This document shows positions 38,145 to 52,268 of a stretch of 64,000 nt of DNA, in pieces. Position numbers and translations under genes: made by a program. The notes under the pieces were generated by a model. It searched no databases, was not told where the DNA came from, and saw only the letters and a list, made by a program, of their open reading frames with translations. Positions within the stretch are counted from its first letter, which is position 1; each line of letters starts with the position of its first letter. The stretch covers positions 62,001-126,000 of the forward strand of contig JAZGUH010000418.1 of the NCBI GenBank assembly GCA_037893225.1, given 5' to 3'. The stretch is from Hippasteria phrygiana. Taxonomy: Eukaryota; Echinodermata; Asteroidea; Valvatida; Goniasteridae.

Positions 38145-41100
38145 ATGAAATATCAACCAAATTCAGTAATTTTGACATGTATGGATAGCTTAGATCTGGC
38201 GCTACATGTTGCAATTATCGGCGGCTTCTTAGAGTTAACACTTGTGGAGAAAATTCAAACCTCGCAATGTTTATTTTCTTCCCGGCCACCATCTGTGTGC
38301 AGATTACCTTCTATTTATTGCTCCATGCCTGTCAAATTCCCTGGGGTATGGACTTGCTTTACTCATTCATAATTGCATGAAATATCAACCAAATTCAGTA
38401 ATTTTGACATGTATGGATAGCTTAGATCTGGCGCTACATGTTGCAATTATCGGCGGCTTCTTAGAGTTAAAACTTGTGGAGAAAATTCAAACCTCGCAAT
38501 GTTTATTTTCTTCCCGGCCACCATCTGTGTGCAGATTACCTTTTATTTATTGCTCCATGCCTGTCAAATTCCCTTGGGTATGGACTTGCTTTACTCATTC
38601 ATAATTGCATGAAATGTCAACCAAATTCAGTAATTTTGACATGTATGGATAGCTTAGATCTGGCGCTACATGTTGCAATTATCGGCGGCTTCTTAGAGTT
38701 AACACTTGTGGAGAAAATTCAAACCTCGCAATGTTTATTTTCTTCCCGGCCACCATCTGTGTGCAGATTACCTTATATTTATTGCTCCATGCCTGTCAAA
38801 TTCCCTAGGGTATGACTTGCTTTACTCATTCATAATTGCATGAAATATCAACCAAATTCAGTAATTTTGACATGTATGGATAGCTTAGATCTGGCGCTAC
38901 ATGTTGCAATTATCGGCGGCTTCTTAGAGTTAACACTTGTGGAGAAAATTCAAACCTCGCAATGTTTATTTTCTTTCCGGCCAACATCTGTGTACATGTT
39001 ACCGTCTATTTATTGCTCCATGCATGTCAAATTCCCTGGGGTATGGACTTGCTTTACTCATTCATAATTGCATGAAATATCAACCAAATTCAGTAATTTT
39101 GACATGTATGGATAGCTTAGATCTGGCGCTACATGTTGCAATTATCGGCGGCTTCTTAGAGTTAACACTTGTGGAGAAAATTCAAACCTCGCAATGTTTA
39201 TTTTCTTCCTGGCCTCCATCTGTGTGCAGATTACCTTTTATTTATTGCTCCATGCCTGTCAAATTCCCTGGGGTATGACTTGCTTTACTCATTCATAATT
39301 GCATGAAATATCAACCAAATTCAGTAATTTTGACATGTATGGATAGCTTAGATCTGGCGCTACATGTTGCAATTATCGGCGGCTTCTTAGAGTTAACACT
39401 TGTGGAGAAAATTCAAACCTCGCAATGTTTATTTTCTTCCCGGCCACCATCTGTGTGCAGATTACCTTTTATTTATTGCTCCATGCCTGTCAAATTCCCT
39501 GGGGTATGGACTTGCTTTACTCATTCATAATTGCATGAAATATCAACCAAATTCAGTAATTTTGACATGTATGGATAGCTTAGATCTGGCGCTACATGTT
39601 GCAATTATCGGCGGCTTCTTAGAGTTAACACTTGTGGAGAAAATTCAAACCTCGCAATGTTTATTTTCTTCCCGGCCTCCATCTGTGTGCAGATTACCTT
39701 TTATTTATTGCTCCATGCCTGTCAAATTCCCTGGGGTATGACTTGCTTTACTCATTCATAATTGCATGAAATATCAACCAAATTCAGTAATTTTGACATG
39801 TATGGATAGCTTAGATCTGGCGCTACATGTTGCAATTATCGGCGGCTTCTTAGAGTTAACACTTGTGGAGAAAATTCAAACCTCGCAATGTTTATTTTCT
39901 TCCCGGCCACCATCTGTGTGCAGATTACCTTTTATTTATTGCTCCATGCCTGTCAAATTCCCTGGGGTATGGACTTGCTTTACTCATTCATAATTGCATG
40001 AAATATCAACCAAATTCAGTAATTTTGACATGTATGGATAGCTTAGATCTGACGCTACATGTTGCAATTATCGGCGGCTTCTTAGAGTTAAAACTTGTGG
40101 AGAAAATTCAAACATCGCAATGTTTATTTTCTTTCCGGCCAACATCTGTGTGCATATTACCTTCTATTTATTGCTCCATGCCTGTCAAATTCCCTAGGGT
40201 ATGATTTGCTTTACTCATTCATAATTGCATGAAATATCAACCAAATTCAGTAATTTTGACATGTATGGATAGCTTAGATCTGGCGCTACATGTTGCAATT
40301 ATCGGCGGCTTCTTAGAGTTAAAACTTGTGGAGAAAATTCAAACCTCGCAATGTTTATTTTCTTCCCGGCCACCATCTGTGTGCAGATTACCTTTTATTT
40401 ATTGCTCCATGCCTGTCAAATTCCCTGGGGTATGACTTGCTTTACTCATTCATAATTGCATGAAATATCAACCAAATTCAGTAATTTTGACATGTATGGA
40501 TAGCTTAGATCTGGCGCTACATGTTGCAATTATCGGCGGCTTCTTAGAGTTAACACTTGTGGAGAAAATTCAAACCTCGCAATGTTCATTTTCTTCCCGG
40601 CCACCATCTGTGTGCAGATTACCTTCTATTTATTGATCCATGCCTGTCAAATTCCCTGGGGTATGGACTTGCTTTACTCATTCATAATTGCATGAAATAT
40701 CAACCAAATTCAGTAATTTTGACATGTATGGATAGCTTAGATCTGGCGCTACATGTTGCAATTATCGGCGGCTTCTTAGAGTTAAAACTTGTGGAGAAAA
40801 TTCAAACCTCGCAATGTTTATTTTCTTTCCGGCCAACATCTGTGTGCATATTACCTTCTATTTATTGCTCCATGCCTGTCAAATTCCCTAGGGTATGACT
40901 TGCTTTACTCATTCATAATTGCATGAAATATCAACCAAATTCAGTAATTTTGACATGTATAGATAGCTTAGATCTGGCGCTACATGTTGCAATTATCGGC
41001 GGCTTCTTAGAGTTAACACTTGTGGAGAAAATTTAAACCTCGCAATGTTTATTTTCTTCCCGGCCACCATCTGTGTGCAGATTACCTTTTATTTATTGCT

Positions 41101-42081
41101 CCATGCCTGTCAAATTCCCTGGGGTATGGACTTGCTTTACTCATTCATAATTGCATGAAATATCAACCAAATTCAGTAATTTTGACATGTATGGATAGCT
41201 TAGATCTGGCGCTACATGTTGCAATTATCGGCGGCTTCTTAGAGTTAACACTTGTGGAGAAAATTCAAACCTCGCAATGTTTATTTTCTTCCCGGCCACC
41301 ATCTGTGTGCAGATTACCTTTTATTTATTGCTCCATGCCTGTCAAATTCCCTAGGGTATGGACTTGCTTTACTCATTCATAATTGCATGAAATATCAACC
41401 AAATTCAATAATTTTGACATGTATGGATAGCTTAGATCTGACGCTACATGTTGCAATTATCGGCGGCTTCTTAGAGTTAAAACTTGTGGAGAAAATTCAA
41501 ACCTCGCAATGTTTATTTTCTTTCCGGCCAACATCTGTGTGCATATTACCTTCTATTTATTGCTCCATGCCTGTCAAATTCCCTAGGGTATGACTTGCTT
41601 TACTCATTCATAATTGCATGAAATATCAACCAAATTCAGTAATTTTGACATGTATGGATAGCTTAGATCTGGCGCTACATGTTGCAATTATCGGCGGCTT
41701 CTTAGAGTTAACACTTGTGGAGAAAATTCAAACCTCGCAATGTTTATTTTCTTCCCGGCCACCATCTGTGTGCAGATTACCTTTTATTTATTGCTCCATG
41801 CCTGTCAAATTCCCTGGGGTATGGACTTGCTTTACTCATTCATAATTGCATGAAATATCAACCAAATTCAGTAATTTTGACATGTATGGATAGCTTAGAT
41901 CTGGCGCTACATGTTGCAATTATCGGCGGCTTCTTAGAGTTCACACTTGTGGAGAAAATTCAAACCTCGCAATGTTTATTTTCTTCCCGGCCACCATCTG
42001 TGTGCAGATTACCTTTTATTTATTGCTCCATGCCTGTCAAATTCCCTGGGGTATGGACTTGCTTTACTCATTCATAATTGC
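38145..42081. repeat. Block B, copy 4 (17 monomers, 3937 bp)
   Basis: Matches copy 3 at offset 6253. It differs from copies 2, 3 and 5 in keeping gcatgaaat in monomer 8 and in carrying caataat (41408), both as in copy 1. A private t at 41034 gives aatttaaacc in the tatagata monomer. Its last monomer (41850) is chimeric, and the final four monomers are duplicated just downstream. Confidence 0.9.
41850..42081. repeat. Chimeric F monomer at a 4-monomer duplication junction
   Basis: The 5' part carries c at p93 (gttcacac), as in B monomer 17, but the 3' part has tactcatt and not the tacccatt that otherwise accompanies it. The next monomer is again F ctaggg (B monomer 14). A switch between p93 and p219 from monomer 17 to monomer 13 explains both the missing acccat and the return to monomer 14. 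Confidence 0.8.
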
Positions 42082-43008
42082 ATGAAATATCAACCAAATT
42101 CAGTAATTTTGACATGTATGGATAGCTTAGATCTGGCGCTACATGTTGCAATTATCGGCGGCTTCTTAGAGTTAACACTTGTGGAGAAAATTCAAACCTC
42201 GCAATGTTTATTTTCTTCCCGGCCACCATCTGTGTGCAGATTACCTTTTATTTATTGCTCCATGCCTGTCAAATTCCCTAGGGTATGGACTTGCTTTACT
42301 CATTCATAATTGCATGAAATATCAACCAAATTCAATAATTTTGACATGTATGGATAGCTTAGATCTGACGCTACATGTTGCAATTATCGGCGGCTTCTTA
42401 GAGTTAAAACTTGTGGAGAAAATTCAAACCTCGCAATGTTTATTTTCTTTCCGGCCAACATCTGTGTGCATATTACCTTCTATTTATTGCTCCATGCCTG
42501 TCAAATTCCCTAGGGTATGACTTGCTTTACTCATTCATAATTGCATGAAATATCAACCAAATTCAGTAATTTTGACATGTATGGATAGCTTAGATCTGGC
42601 GCTACATGTTGCAATTATCGGCGGCTTCTTAGAGTTAACACTTGTGGAGAAAATTCAAACCTCGCAATGTTTATTTTCTTCCCGGCCACCATCTGTGTGC
42701 AGATTACCTTTTATTTATTGCTCCATGCCTGTCAAATTCCCTGGGGTATGGACTTGCTTTACTCATTCATAATTGCATGAAATATCAACCAAATTCAGTA
42801 ATTTTGACATGTATGGATAGCTTAGATCTGGCGCTACATGTTGCAATTATCGGCGGCTTCTTAGAGTTCACACTTGTGGAGAAAATTCAAACCTCGCAAT
42901 GTTTATTTTCTTCCCGGCCACCATCTGTGTGCAGATTACCTTTTATTTATTGCTCCATGCCTGTCAAATTCCCTGGGGTATGGACTTGCTTTACCCATTC
43001 ATAATTGC
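42082..43008. repeat. Tandem duplicate of the last four block B monomers (927 bp)
   Basis: Order F (ctaggg), I (gacg, caataat), F, F (FT form, acccat) repeats 41155-42081 at offset 927. The duplicate keeps acccat in its last monomer, like ordinary block B ends; the first copy lost it at the junction. Confidence 0.88.
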
Positions 43009-45322
43009 ATGAAATATCAACCAAATTCAGTAATTTTGACATGTATGGATAGCTTAGATCTGGCGCTACATGTTGCAATTATCGGCGGCTTCTTAGAGTT
43101 AAAACTTGTGGAGAAAATTCAAACCTCGCAATGTTTATTTTCTTCCCGGCCACCATCTGTGTGCAGATTACCTTTTATTTATTGCTCCATGCCTGTCAAA
43201 TTCCCTGGGGTATGACTTGCTTTACTCATTCATAATTGCATGAAATATCAACCAAATTCAGTAATTTTGACATGTATGGATAGCTTAGATCTGGCGCTAC
43301 ATGTTGCAATTATCGGCGGCTTCTTAGAGTTAACACTTGTGGAGAAAATTCAAACCTCGCAATGTTTATTTTCTTCCCGGCCACTATCTGTGTGCAGATT
43401 ACCTTCTATTTATTGCTCCATGCCTGTCAAATTCCCTGGGGTATGGACTTGCTTTACTCATTCATAATTGCATGAAATATCAACCAAATTCAGTAATTTT
43501 GACATGTATGGATAGCTTAGATTTGGCGCTACATGTTGCAATTATCGGCGGCTTCTTAGAGTTAAAACTTGTGGAGAAAATTCAAACCTCGCAATGTTTA
43601 TTTTCTTCCCGGCCAACATCTGTGTGCATATTACCTTATATTTATTGCTCCATGCCTGTCAAATTCCCTAGGGTATGACTTGCTTTACTCATTCATAATT
43701 GCATGAAATATCAACCAAATTCAGTAATTTTGACATGTATGGATAGCTTAGATCTGGCGCTACATGTTGCAATTATCGGCGGCTTCTTAGAGTTAACACT
43801 TGTGGAGAAAATTCAAACCTCGCAATGTTTATTTTCTTTCCGGCCAACATCTGTGTGCATATTACCTTCTATTTATTGCTCCATGCCTGTCAAATTCCCT
43901 AGGGTATGACTTGCTTTACTCATTCATAATTGCATGAAATATCAACCAAATTCAGTAATTTTGACATGTATGGATAGCTTAGATCTGGCGCTACATGTTG
44001 CAATTATCGGCGGCTTCTTAGAGTTAACACTTGTGGAGAAAATTCAAACCTCGCAATGTTTATTTTCTTCCCGGCCACCATCTGTGTGCAGATTACCTTT
44101 TATTTATTGCTCCATGCCTGTCAAATTCCCTGGGGTATGGACTTGCTTTACCCATTCATAATTGCATGAAATATCAACCAAATTCAGTAATTTTGACATG
44201 TATGGATAGCTTAGATCTGGCGCTACATGTTGCAATTATCGGCGGCTTCTTAGAGTTAAAACTTGTGGAGAAAATTCAAACCTCGCAATGTTTATTTTCT
44301 TCCCGGCCACCATCTGTGTGCAGATTACCTTTTATTTATTGCTCCATGCCTGTCAAATTCCCTGGGGTATGACTTGCTTTACTCATTCATAATTGCATGA
44401 AATATCAACCAAATTCAGTAATTTTGACATGTATGGATAGCTTAGATCTGACAATACATGTTGCAATTATCGGCGGCTTCTTAGAGTTAAAACTTGTGGA
44501 GAAAATTCAAACCTCGCAATGTTTATTTTCTTTCCGGCCAACATCTGTGTGCATATTACCTTCTATTTATTGCTCCATGCCTGTCAAATTCCCTAGGGTA
44601 TGACTTGCTTTACTCATTCATAATTGCATGAAATATCAACCAAATTCAGTAATTTTGACATGTATGGATAGCTTAGATCTGGCGCTACATGTTGCAATTA
44701 TCGGCGGCTTCTTAGAGTTAACACTTGTGGAGAAAATTCAAACCTCGCAATGTTTATTTTCTTCCCGGCCACCATCTGTGTGCAGATTACCTTTTATTTA
44801 TTGCTCCATGCCTGTCAAATTCCCTGGGGTATGGACTTGCTTTACTCATTCATAATTGCATGAAATATCAACCAAATTCAGTAATTTTGACATGTATGGA
44901 TAGCTTAGATCTGGCGCTACATGTTGCAATTATCGGCGGCTTCTTAGAGTTAACACTTGTGGAGAAAATTCAAACCTCGCAATGTTTATTTTCTTCCCGG
45001 CCACCATCTGTGTGCAGATTACCTTTTATTTATTGCTCCATGCCTGTCAAATTCCCTGGGGTATGGACTTGCTTTACCCATTCATAATTGCATGAAATAT
45101 CAACCAAATTCAGTAATTTTGACATGTATGGATAGCTTAGATCTGGCGCTACATGTTGCAATTATCGGCGGCTTCTTAGAGTTAACACTTGTGGAGAAAA
45201 TTCAAACCTCGCAATGTTTATTTTCTTCCCGGCCACCATCTGTGTGCAGATTACCTTTTATTTATTGCTCCATGCCTGTCAAATTCCCTGGGGTATGACT
45301 TGCTTTACTCATTCATAATTGC
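43009..45322. repeat. Spacer C, copy 3, one monomer short (10 monomers, 2314 bp)
   Basis: Follows 19157-21702 at offset 23852 up to the F monomer at 43934, then at offset 23620, so one 232-bp F monomer is missing. The monomer at 43934 carries acccat and so represents a fusion of two neighbouring F monomers or loss of the first. A private t at p145 gives ccactatc in the S monomer at 43240. Confidence 0.88.
43472..43702. repeat. Mosaic monomer with gatttggc, third copy
   Basis: Same marker combination as at 19620 and 29809, in spacer C copy 3. Confidence 0.85.
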
Positions 45323-48300
45323 ATGAAATATCAACCAAATTCAGTAATTTTGACATGTATGGATAGCTTAGATCTGGCGCTACATGTTGCAATTATCGGC
45401 GGCTTCTTAGAGTTAACACTTGTGGAGAAAATTCAAACCTCGCAATGTTTATTTTCTTCCCGGCCACCATCTGTGTGCAGATTACCTTCTATTTATTGCT
45501 CCATGCCTGTCAAATTCCCTGGGGTATGGACTTGCTTTACTCATTCATAATTGCATGAAATATCAACCAAATTCAGTAATTTTGACATGTATGGATAGCT
45601 TAGATCTGGCGCTACATGTTGCAATTATCGGCGGCTTCTTAGAGTTAAAACTTGTGGAGAAAATTCAAACCTCGCAATGTTTATTTTCTTCCCGGCCACC
45701 ATCTGTGTGCAGATTACCTTTTATTTATTGCTCCATGCCTGTCAAATTCCCTTGGGTATGGACTTGCTTTACTCATTCATAATTGCATGAAATGTCAACC
45801 AAATTCAGTAATTTTGACATGTATGGATAGCTTAGATCTGGCGCTACATGTTGCAATTATCGGCGGCTTCTTAGAGTTAACACTTGTGGAGAAAATTCAA
45901 ACCTCGCAATGTTTATTTTCTTCCCGGCCACCATCTGTGTGCAGATTACCTTATATTTATTGCTCCATGCCTGTCAAATTCCCTAGGGTATGACTTGCTT
46001 TACTCATTCATAATTGCATGAAATATCAACCAAATTCAGTAATTTTGACATGTATGGATAGCTTAGATCTGGCGCTACATGTTGCAATTATCGGCGGCTT
46101 CTTAGAGTTAACACTTGTGGAGAAAATTCAAACCTCGCAATGTTTATTTTCTTTCCGGCCAACATCTGTGTACATGTTACCGTCTATTTATTGCTCCATG
46201 CATGTCAAATTCCCTGGGGTATGGACTTGCTTTACTCATTCATAATTGCATGAAATATCAACCAAATTCAGTAATTTTGACATGTATGGATAGCTTAGAT
46301 CTGGCGCTACATGTTGCAATTATCGGCGGCTTCTTAGAGTTAACACTTGTGGAGAAAATTCAAACCTCGCAATGTTTATTTTCTTCCTGGCCTCCATCTG
46401 TGTGCAGATTACCTTTTATTTATTGCTCCATGCCTGTCAAATTCCCTGGGGTATGACTTGCTTTACTCATTCATAATTGCATGAAATATCAACCAAATTC
46501 AGTAATTTTGACATGTATGGATAGCTTAGATCTGGCGCTACATGTTGCAATTATCGGCGGCTTCTTAGAGTTAACACTTGTGGAGAAAATTCAAACCTCG
46601 CAATGTTTATTTTCTTCCCGGCCACCATCTGTGTGCAGATTACCTTTTATTTATTGCTCCATGCCTGTCAAATTCCCTGGGGTATGGACTTGCTTTACTC
46701 ATTCATAATTGCATGAAATATCAACCAAATTCAGTAATTTTGACATGTATGGATAGCTTAGATCTGGCGCTACATGTTGCAATTATCGGCGGCTTCTTAG
46801 AGTTAACACTTGTGGAGAAAATTCAAACCTCGCAATGTTTATTTTCTTCCCGGCCTCCATCTGTGTGCAGATTACCTTTTATTTATTGCTCCATGCCTGT
46901 CAAATTCCCTGGGGTATGACTTGCTTTACTCATTCATAATTGCAAGAAATATCAACCAAATTCAGTAATTTTGACATGTATGGATAGCTTAGATCTGGCG
47001 CTACATGTTGCAATTATCGGCGGCTTCTTAGAGTTAACACTTGTGGAGAAAATTCAAACCTCGCAATGTTTATTTTCTTCCCGGCCACCATCTGTGTGCA
47101 GATTACCTTTTATTTATTGCTCCATGCCTGTCAAATTCCCTGGGGTATGGACTTGCTTTACTCATTCATAATTGCATGAAATATCAACCAAATTCAGTAA
47201 TTTTGACATGTATGGATAGCTTAGATCTGACGCTACATGTTGCAATTATCGGCGGCTTCTTAGAGTTAAAACTTGTGGAGAAAATTCAAACATCGCAATG
47301 TTTATTTTCTTTCCGGCCAACATCTGTGTGCATATTACCTTCTATTTATTGCTCCATGCCTGTCAAATTCCCTAGGGTATGATTTGCTTTACTCATTCAT
47401 AATTGCATGAAATATCAACCAAATTCAGTAATTTTGACATGTATGGATAGCTTAGATCTGGCGCTACATGTTGCAATTATCGGCGGCTTCTTAGAGTTAA
47501 AACTTGTGGAGAAAATTCAAACCTCGCAATGTTTATTTTCTTCCCGGCCACCATCTGTGTGCAGATTACCTTTTATTTATTGCTCCATGCCTGTCAAATT
47601 CCCTGGGGTATGACTTGCTTTACTCATTCATAATTGCATGAAATATCAACCAAATTCAGTAATTTTGACATGTATGGATAGCTTAGATCTGGCGCTACAT
47701 GTTGCAATTATCGGCGGCTTCTTAGAGTTAACACTTGTGGAGAAAATTCAAACCTCGCAATGTTCATTTTCTTCCCGGCCACCATCTGTGTGCAGATTAC
47801 CTTCTATTTATTGATCCATGCCTGTCAAATTCCCTGGGGTATGGACTTGCTTTACTCATTCATAATTGCATGAAATATCAACCAAATTCAGTAATTTTGA
47901 CATGTATGGATAGCTTAGATCTGGCGCTACATGTTGCAATTATCGGCGGCTTCTTAGAGTTAAAACTTGTGGAGAAAATTCAAACCTCGCAATGTTTATT
48001 TTCTTTCCGGCCAACATCTGTGTGCATATTACCTTCTATTTATTGCTCCATGCCTGTCAAATTCCCTAGGGTATGACTTGCTTTACTCATTCATAATTGC
48101 ATGAAATATCAACCAAATTCAGTAATTTTGACATGTATAGATAGCTTAGATCTGGCGCTACATGTTGCAATTATCGGCGGCTTCTTAGAGTTAACACTTG
48201 TGGAGAAAATTCAAACCTCGCAATGTTTATTTTCTTCCCGGCCACCATCTGTGTGCAGATTACCTTTTATTTATTGCTCCATGCCTGTCAAATTCCCTGG

Positions 48301-49027
48301 GGTATGGACTTGCTTTACTCATTCATAATTGCATGAAATATCAACCAAATTCAGTAATTTTGACATGTATGGATAGCTTAGATCTGGCGCTACATGTTGC
48401 AATTATCGGCGGCTTCTTAGAGTTAACACTTGTGGAGAAAATTCAAACCTCGCAATGTTTATTTTCTTCCCGGCCACCATCTGTGTGCAGATTACCTTTT
48501 ATTGATTGCTCCATGCCTGTCAAATTCCCTAGGGTATGGACTTGCTTTACTCATTCATAATTGCATGAAATATCAACCAAATTCAGTAATTTTGACATGT
48601 ATGGATAGCTTAGATCTGACGCTACATGTTGCAATTATCGGCGGCTTCTTAGAGTTAAAACTTGTGGAGAAAATTCAAACCTCGCAATGTTTATTTTCTT
48701 TCCGGCCAACATCTGTGTGCATATTACCTTCTATTTATTGCTCCATGCCTGTCAAATTCCCTAGGGTATGACTTGCTTTACTCATTCATAATTGCATGAA
48801 ATATCAACCAAATTCAGTAATTTTGACATGTATGGATAGCTTAGATCTGGCGCTACATGTTGCAATTATCGGCGGCTTCTTAGAGTTAACACTTGTGGAG
48901 AAAATTCAAACCTCGCAATGTTTATTTTCTTCCCGGCCACCATCTGTGTGCAGATTACCTTTTATTTATTGCTCCATGCCTGTCAAATTCCCTGGGGTAT
49001 GGACTTGCTTTACTCATTCATAATTGC
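45323..49027. repeat. Block B, copy 5 (16 monomers kept, 3705 bp)
   Basis: Matches 21703-25407 at offset 23620 over 16 monomers, with gcaagaaat (46945) as in copies 2 and 3. A private g at 48504 gives attgattgc. The 17th monomer (FT form, acccat) is replaced by an ordinary F (49028), after which the array reads like the end of spacer C, marking another register jump. Confidence 0.88.
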
Positions 49028-50416
49028 ATGAAATATCAACCAAATTCAGTAATTTTGACATGTATGGATAGCTTAGATCTGGCGCTACATGTTGCAATTA
49101 TCGGCGGCTTCTTAGAGTTAACACTTGTGGAGAAAATTCAAACCTCGCAATGTTTATTTTCTTCCCGGCCACCATCTGTGTGCAGATTACCTTTTATTTA
49201 TTGCTCCATGCCTGTCAAATTCCCTGGGGTATGGACTTGCTTTACTCATTCATAATTGCATGAAATATCAACCAAATTCAGTAATTTTGACATGTATGGA
49301 TAGCTTAGATCTGGCGCTACATGTTGCAATTATCGGCGGCTTCTTAGAGTTAACACTTGTGGAGAAAATTCAAACCTCGCAATGTTTATTTTCTTCCCGG
49401 CCACCATCTGTGTGCAGATTACCTTTTATTTATTGCTCCATGCCTGTCAAATTCCCTGGGGTATGGACTTGCTTTACCCATTCATAATTGCATGAAATAT
49501 CAACCAAATTCAGTAATTTTGACATGTATGGATAGCTTAGATCTGGCGCTACATGTTGCAATTATCGGCGGCTTCTTAGAGTTAACACTTGTGGAGAAAA
49601 TTCAAACCTCGCAATGTTTATTTTCTTCCCGGCCACCATCTGTGTGCAGATTACCTTTTATTTATTGCTCCATGCCTGTCAAATTCCCTGGGGTATGACT
49701 TGCTTTACTCATTCATAATTGCATGAAATATCAACCAAATTCAGTAATTTTGACATGTATGGATAGCTTAGATCTGGCGCTACATGTTGCAATTATCGGC
49801 GGCTTCTTAGAGTTAACACTTGTGGAGAAAATTCAAACCTCGCAATGTTTATTTTCTTCCCGGCCACCATCTGTGTGCAGATTACCTTCTATTTATTGCT
49901 CCATGCCTGTCAAATTCCCTGGGGTATGGACTTGCTTTACTCATTCATAATTGCATGAAATATCAACCAAATTCAGTAATTTTGACATGTATGGATAGCT
50001 TAGATCTGGCGCTACATGTTGCAATTATCGGCGGCTTCTTAGAGTTAACACTTGTGGAGAAAATTCAAACCTCGCAATGTTTATTTTCTTCCCGGCCACC
50101 ATCTGTGTGCAGATTACCTTATATTTATTGCTCCATGCCTGTCAAATTCCCTAGGGTATGACTTGCTTTACTCATTCATAATTGCATGACATATCAACCA
50201 AATTCAGTAATTTTGACATGTATGGATAGCTTAGATCTGGCGCTACATGTTGCAATTATCGGCGGCTTCTTAGAGTTAACACTTGTGGAGAAAATTCAAA
50301 CCTCGCAATGTTTATTTTCTTCCCGGCCACCATCTGTGTGCAGATTACCTTTTATTTATTGCTCCATGCCTGTCAAATTCCCTGGGGTATGACTTGCTTT
50401 ACTCATTCATAATTGC

Positions 50417-51342
50417 ATGAAATATCAACCAAATTCAGTAATTTTGACATGTATGGATAGCTTAGATCTGGCGCTACATGTTGCAATTATCGGCGGCTTC
50501 TTAGAGTTAAAACTTGTGGAGAAAATTCAAACCTCGCAATGTTTATTTTCTTCCCGGCCACCATCTGTGTGCAGATTACCTTCTATTTATTGCTCCATGC
50601 CTGTCAAATTCCCTAGGGTATGACTTGCTTTACTCATTCATAATTGCATGAAATATCAACCAAATTCAGTAATTTTGACATGTATGGATAGCTTAGATCT
50701 GGCGCTACATGTTGCAATTATCGGCGGCTTCTTAGAGTTAACACTTGTGGAGAAAATTCAAACCTCGCAATGTTTATTTTCTTCCCGGCCACCATCTGTG
50801 TGCAGATTACCTTTTATTTATTGCTCCATGCCTGTCAAATTCCCTGGGGTATGGACTTGCTTTACTCATTCATAATTGCATGAAATATCAACCAAATTCA
50901 GTAATTTTGACATGTATGGATAGCTTAGATCTGGCGCTACATGTTGCAATTATCGGCGGCTTCTTAGAGTTAAAACTTGTGGAGAAAATTCAAACCTCGC
51001 AATGTTTATTTTCTTCCCGGCCACCATCTGTGTGCAGATTACCTTCTATTTATTGCTCCATGCCTGTCAAATTCCCTAGGGTATGACTTGCTTTACTCAT
51101 TCATAATTGCATGAAATATCAACCAAATTCAGTAATTTTGACATGTATGGATAGCTTAGATCTGGCGCTACATGTTGCAATTATCGGCGGCTTCTTAGAG
51201 TTAACACTTGTGGAGAAAATTCAAACCTCGCAATGTTTATTTTCTTCCCGGCCACCATCTGTGTGCAGATTACCTTTTATTTATTGCTCCATGCCTGTCA
51301 AATTCCCTGGGGTATGGACTTGCTTTACTCATTCATAATTGC
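50417..51342. repeat. Two-monomer tandem duplication (2 x 463 bp)
   Basis: S (K-form, ctaggg, 231 bp) plus F (232 bp) at 50417-50879 is repeated at 50880-51342. The S monomer has I-class flanking markers (gttaaaac, ctaggg) around an S-class core (cttcccggccacc, cagattaccttct), and this combination is seen nowhere else in the window. Confidence 0.85.
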
Positions 51343-52268
51343 ATGAAATATCAACCAAATTCAGTAATTTTGACATGTATGGATAGCTTAGATCTGGCGC
51401 TACATGTTGCAATTATCGGCGGCTTCTTAGAGTTAACACTTGTGGAGAAAATTCAAACCTCGCAATGTTTATTTTCTTCCCGGCCACCATCTGTGTGCAG
51501 ATTACCTTTTATTTATTGATCCATGCCTGTCAAATTCCCTGGGGTATGGACTTGCTTTACCCATTCATAATTGCATGAAATATCAACCAAATTCAGTAAT
51601 TTTGACATGTATGGATAGCTTAGATCTGGAGCTACATGTTGCAATTATCGGCGGCTTCTTAGAGTTAAAACTTGTGGAGAAAATTCAAACCTCGCAATGT
51701 TTATTTTCTTCCCGGCCACCATCTGTGTGCAGATTACCTTTTATTTATTGCTCCATGCCTGTCAAATTCCCTGGGGTATGACTTGCTTTACTCATTCATA
51801 ATTGCATGAAATATCAACCAAATTCAGTAATTTTGACATGTATGGATAGCTTAGATCTGGCGCTACATGTTGCAATTATCGGCGGCTTCTTAGAGTTAAC
51901 ACTTGTGGAGAAAATTCAAACCTCGCAATGTTTATTTTCTTCCCGGCCACCATCTGTGTGCAGATTACCTTCTATTTATTGCTCCATGCCTGTCAAATTC
52001 CCTGGGGTATGGACTTGCTTTACTCATTCATAATTGCATGAAATATCAACCAAATTCAGTAATTTTGACATGTATGGATAGCTTAGATCTGGCGCTACAT
52101 GTTGCAATTATCGGCGGCTTCTTAGAGTTAACACTTGTGGAGAAAATTCAAACCTCGCAATGTTTATTTTCTTCCCGGCCACCATCTGTGTGCAGATTAC
52201 CTTATATTTATTGCTCCATGCCTGTCAAATTCCCTAGGGTATGACTTGCTTTACTCATTCATAATTGC

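Noticed and set aside
40923..41154. The taa created at 41034 as a pseudogene-inactivating mutation
   Set aside because: The reading frame is not a gene, so the change is only a private substitution useful for tagging block B copy 4.
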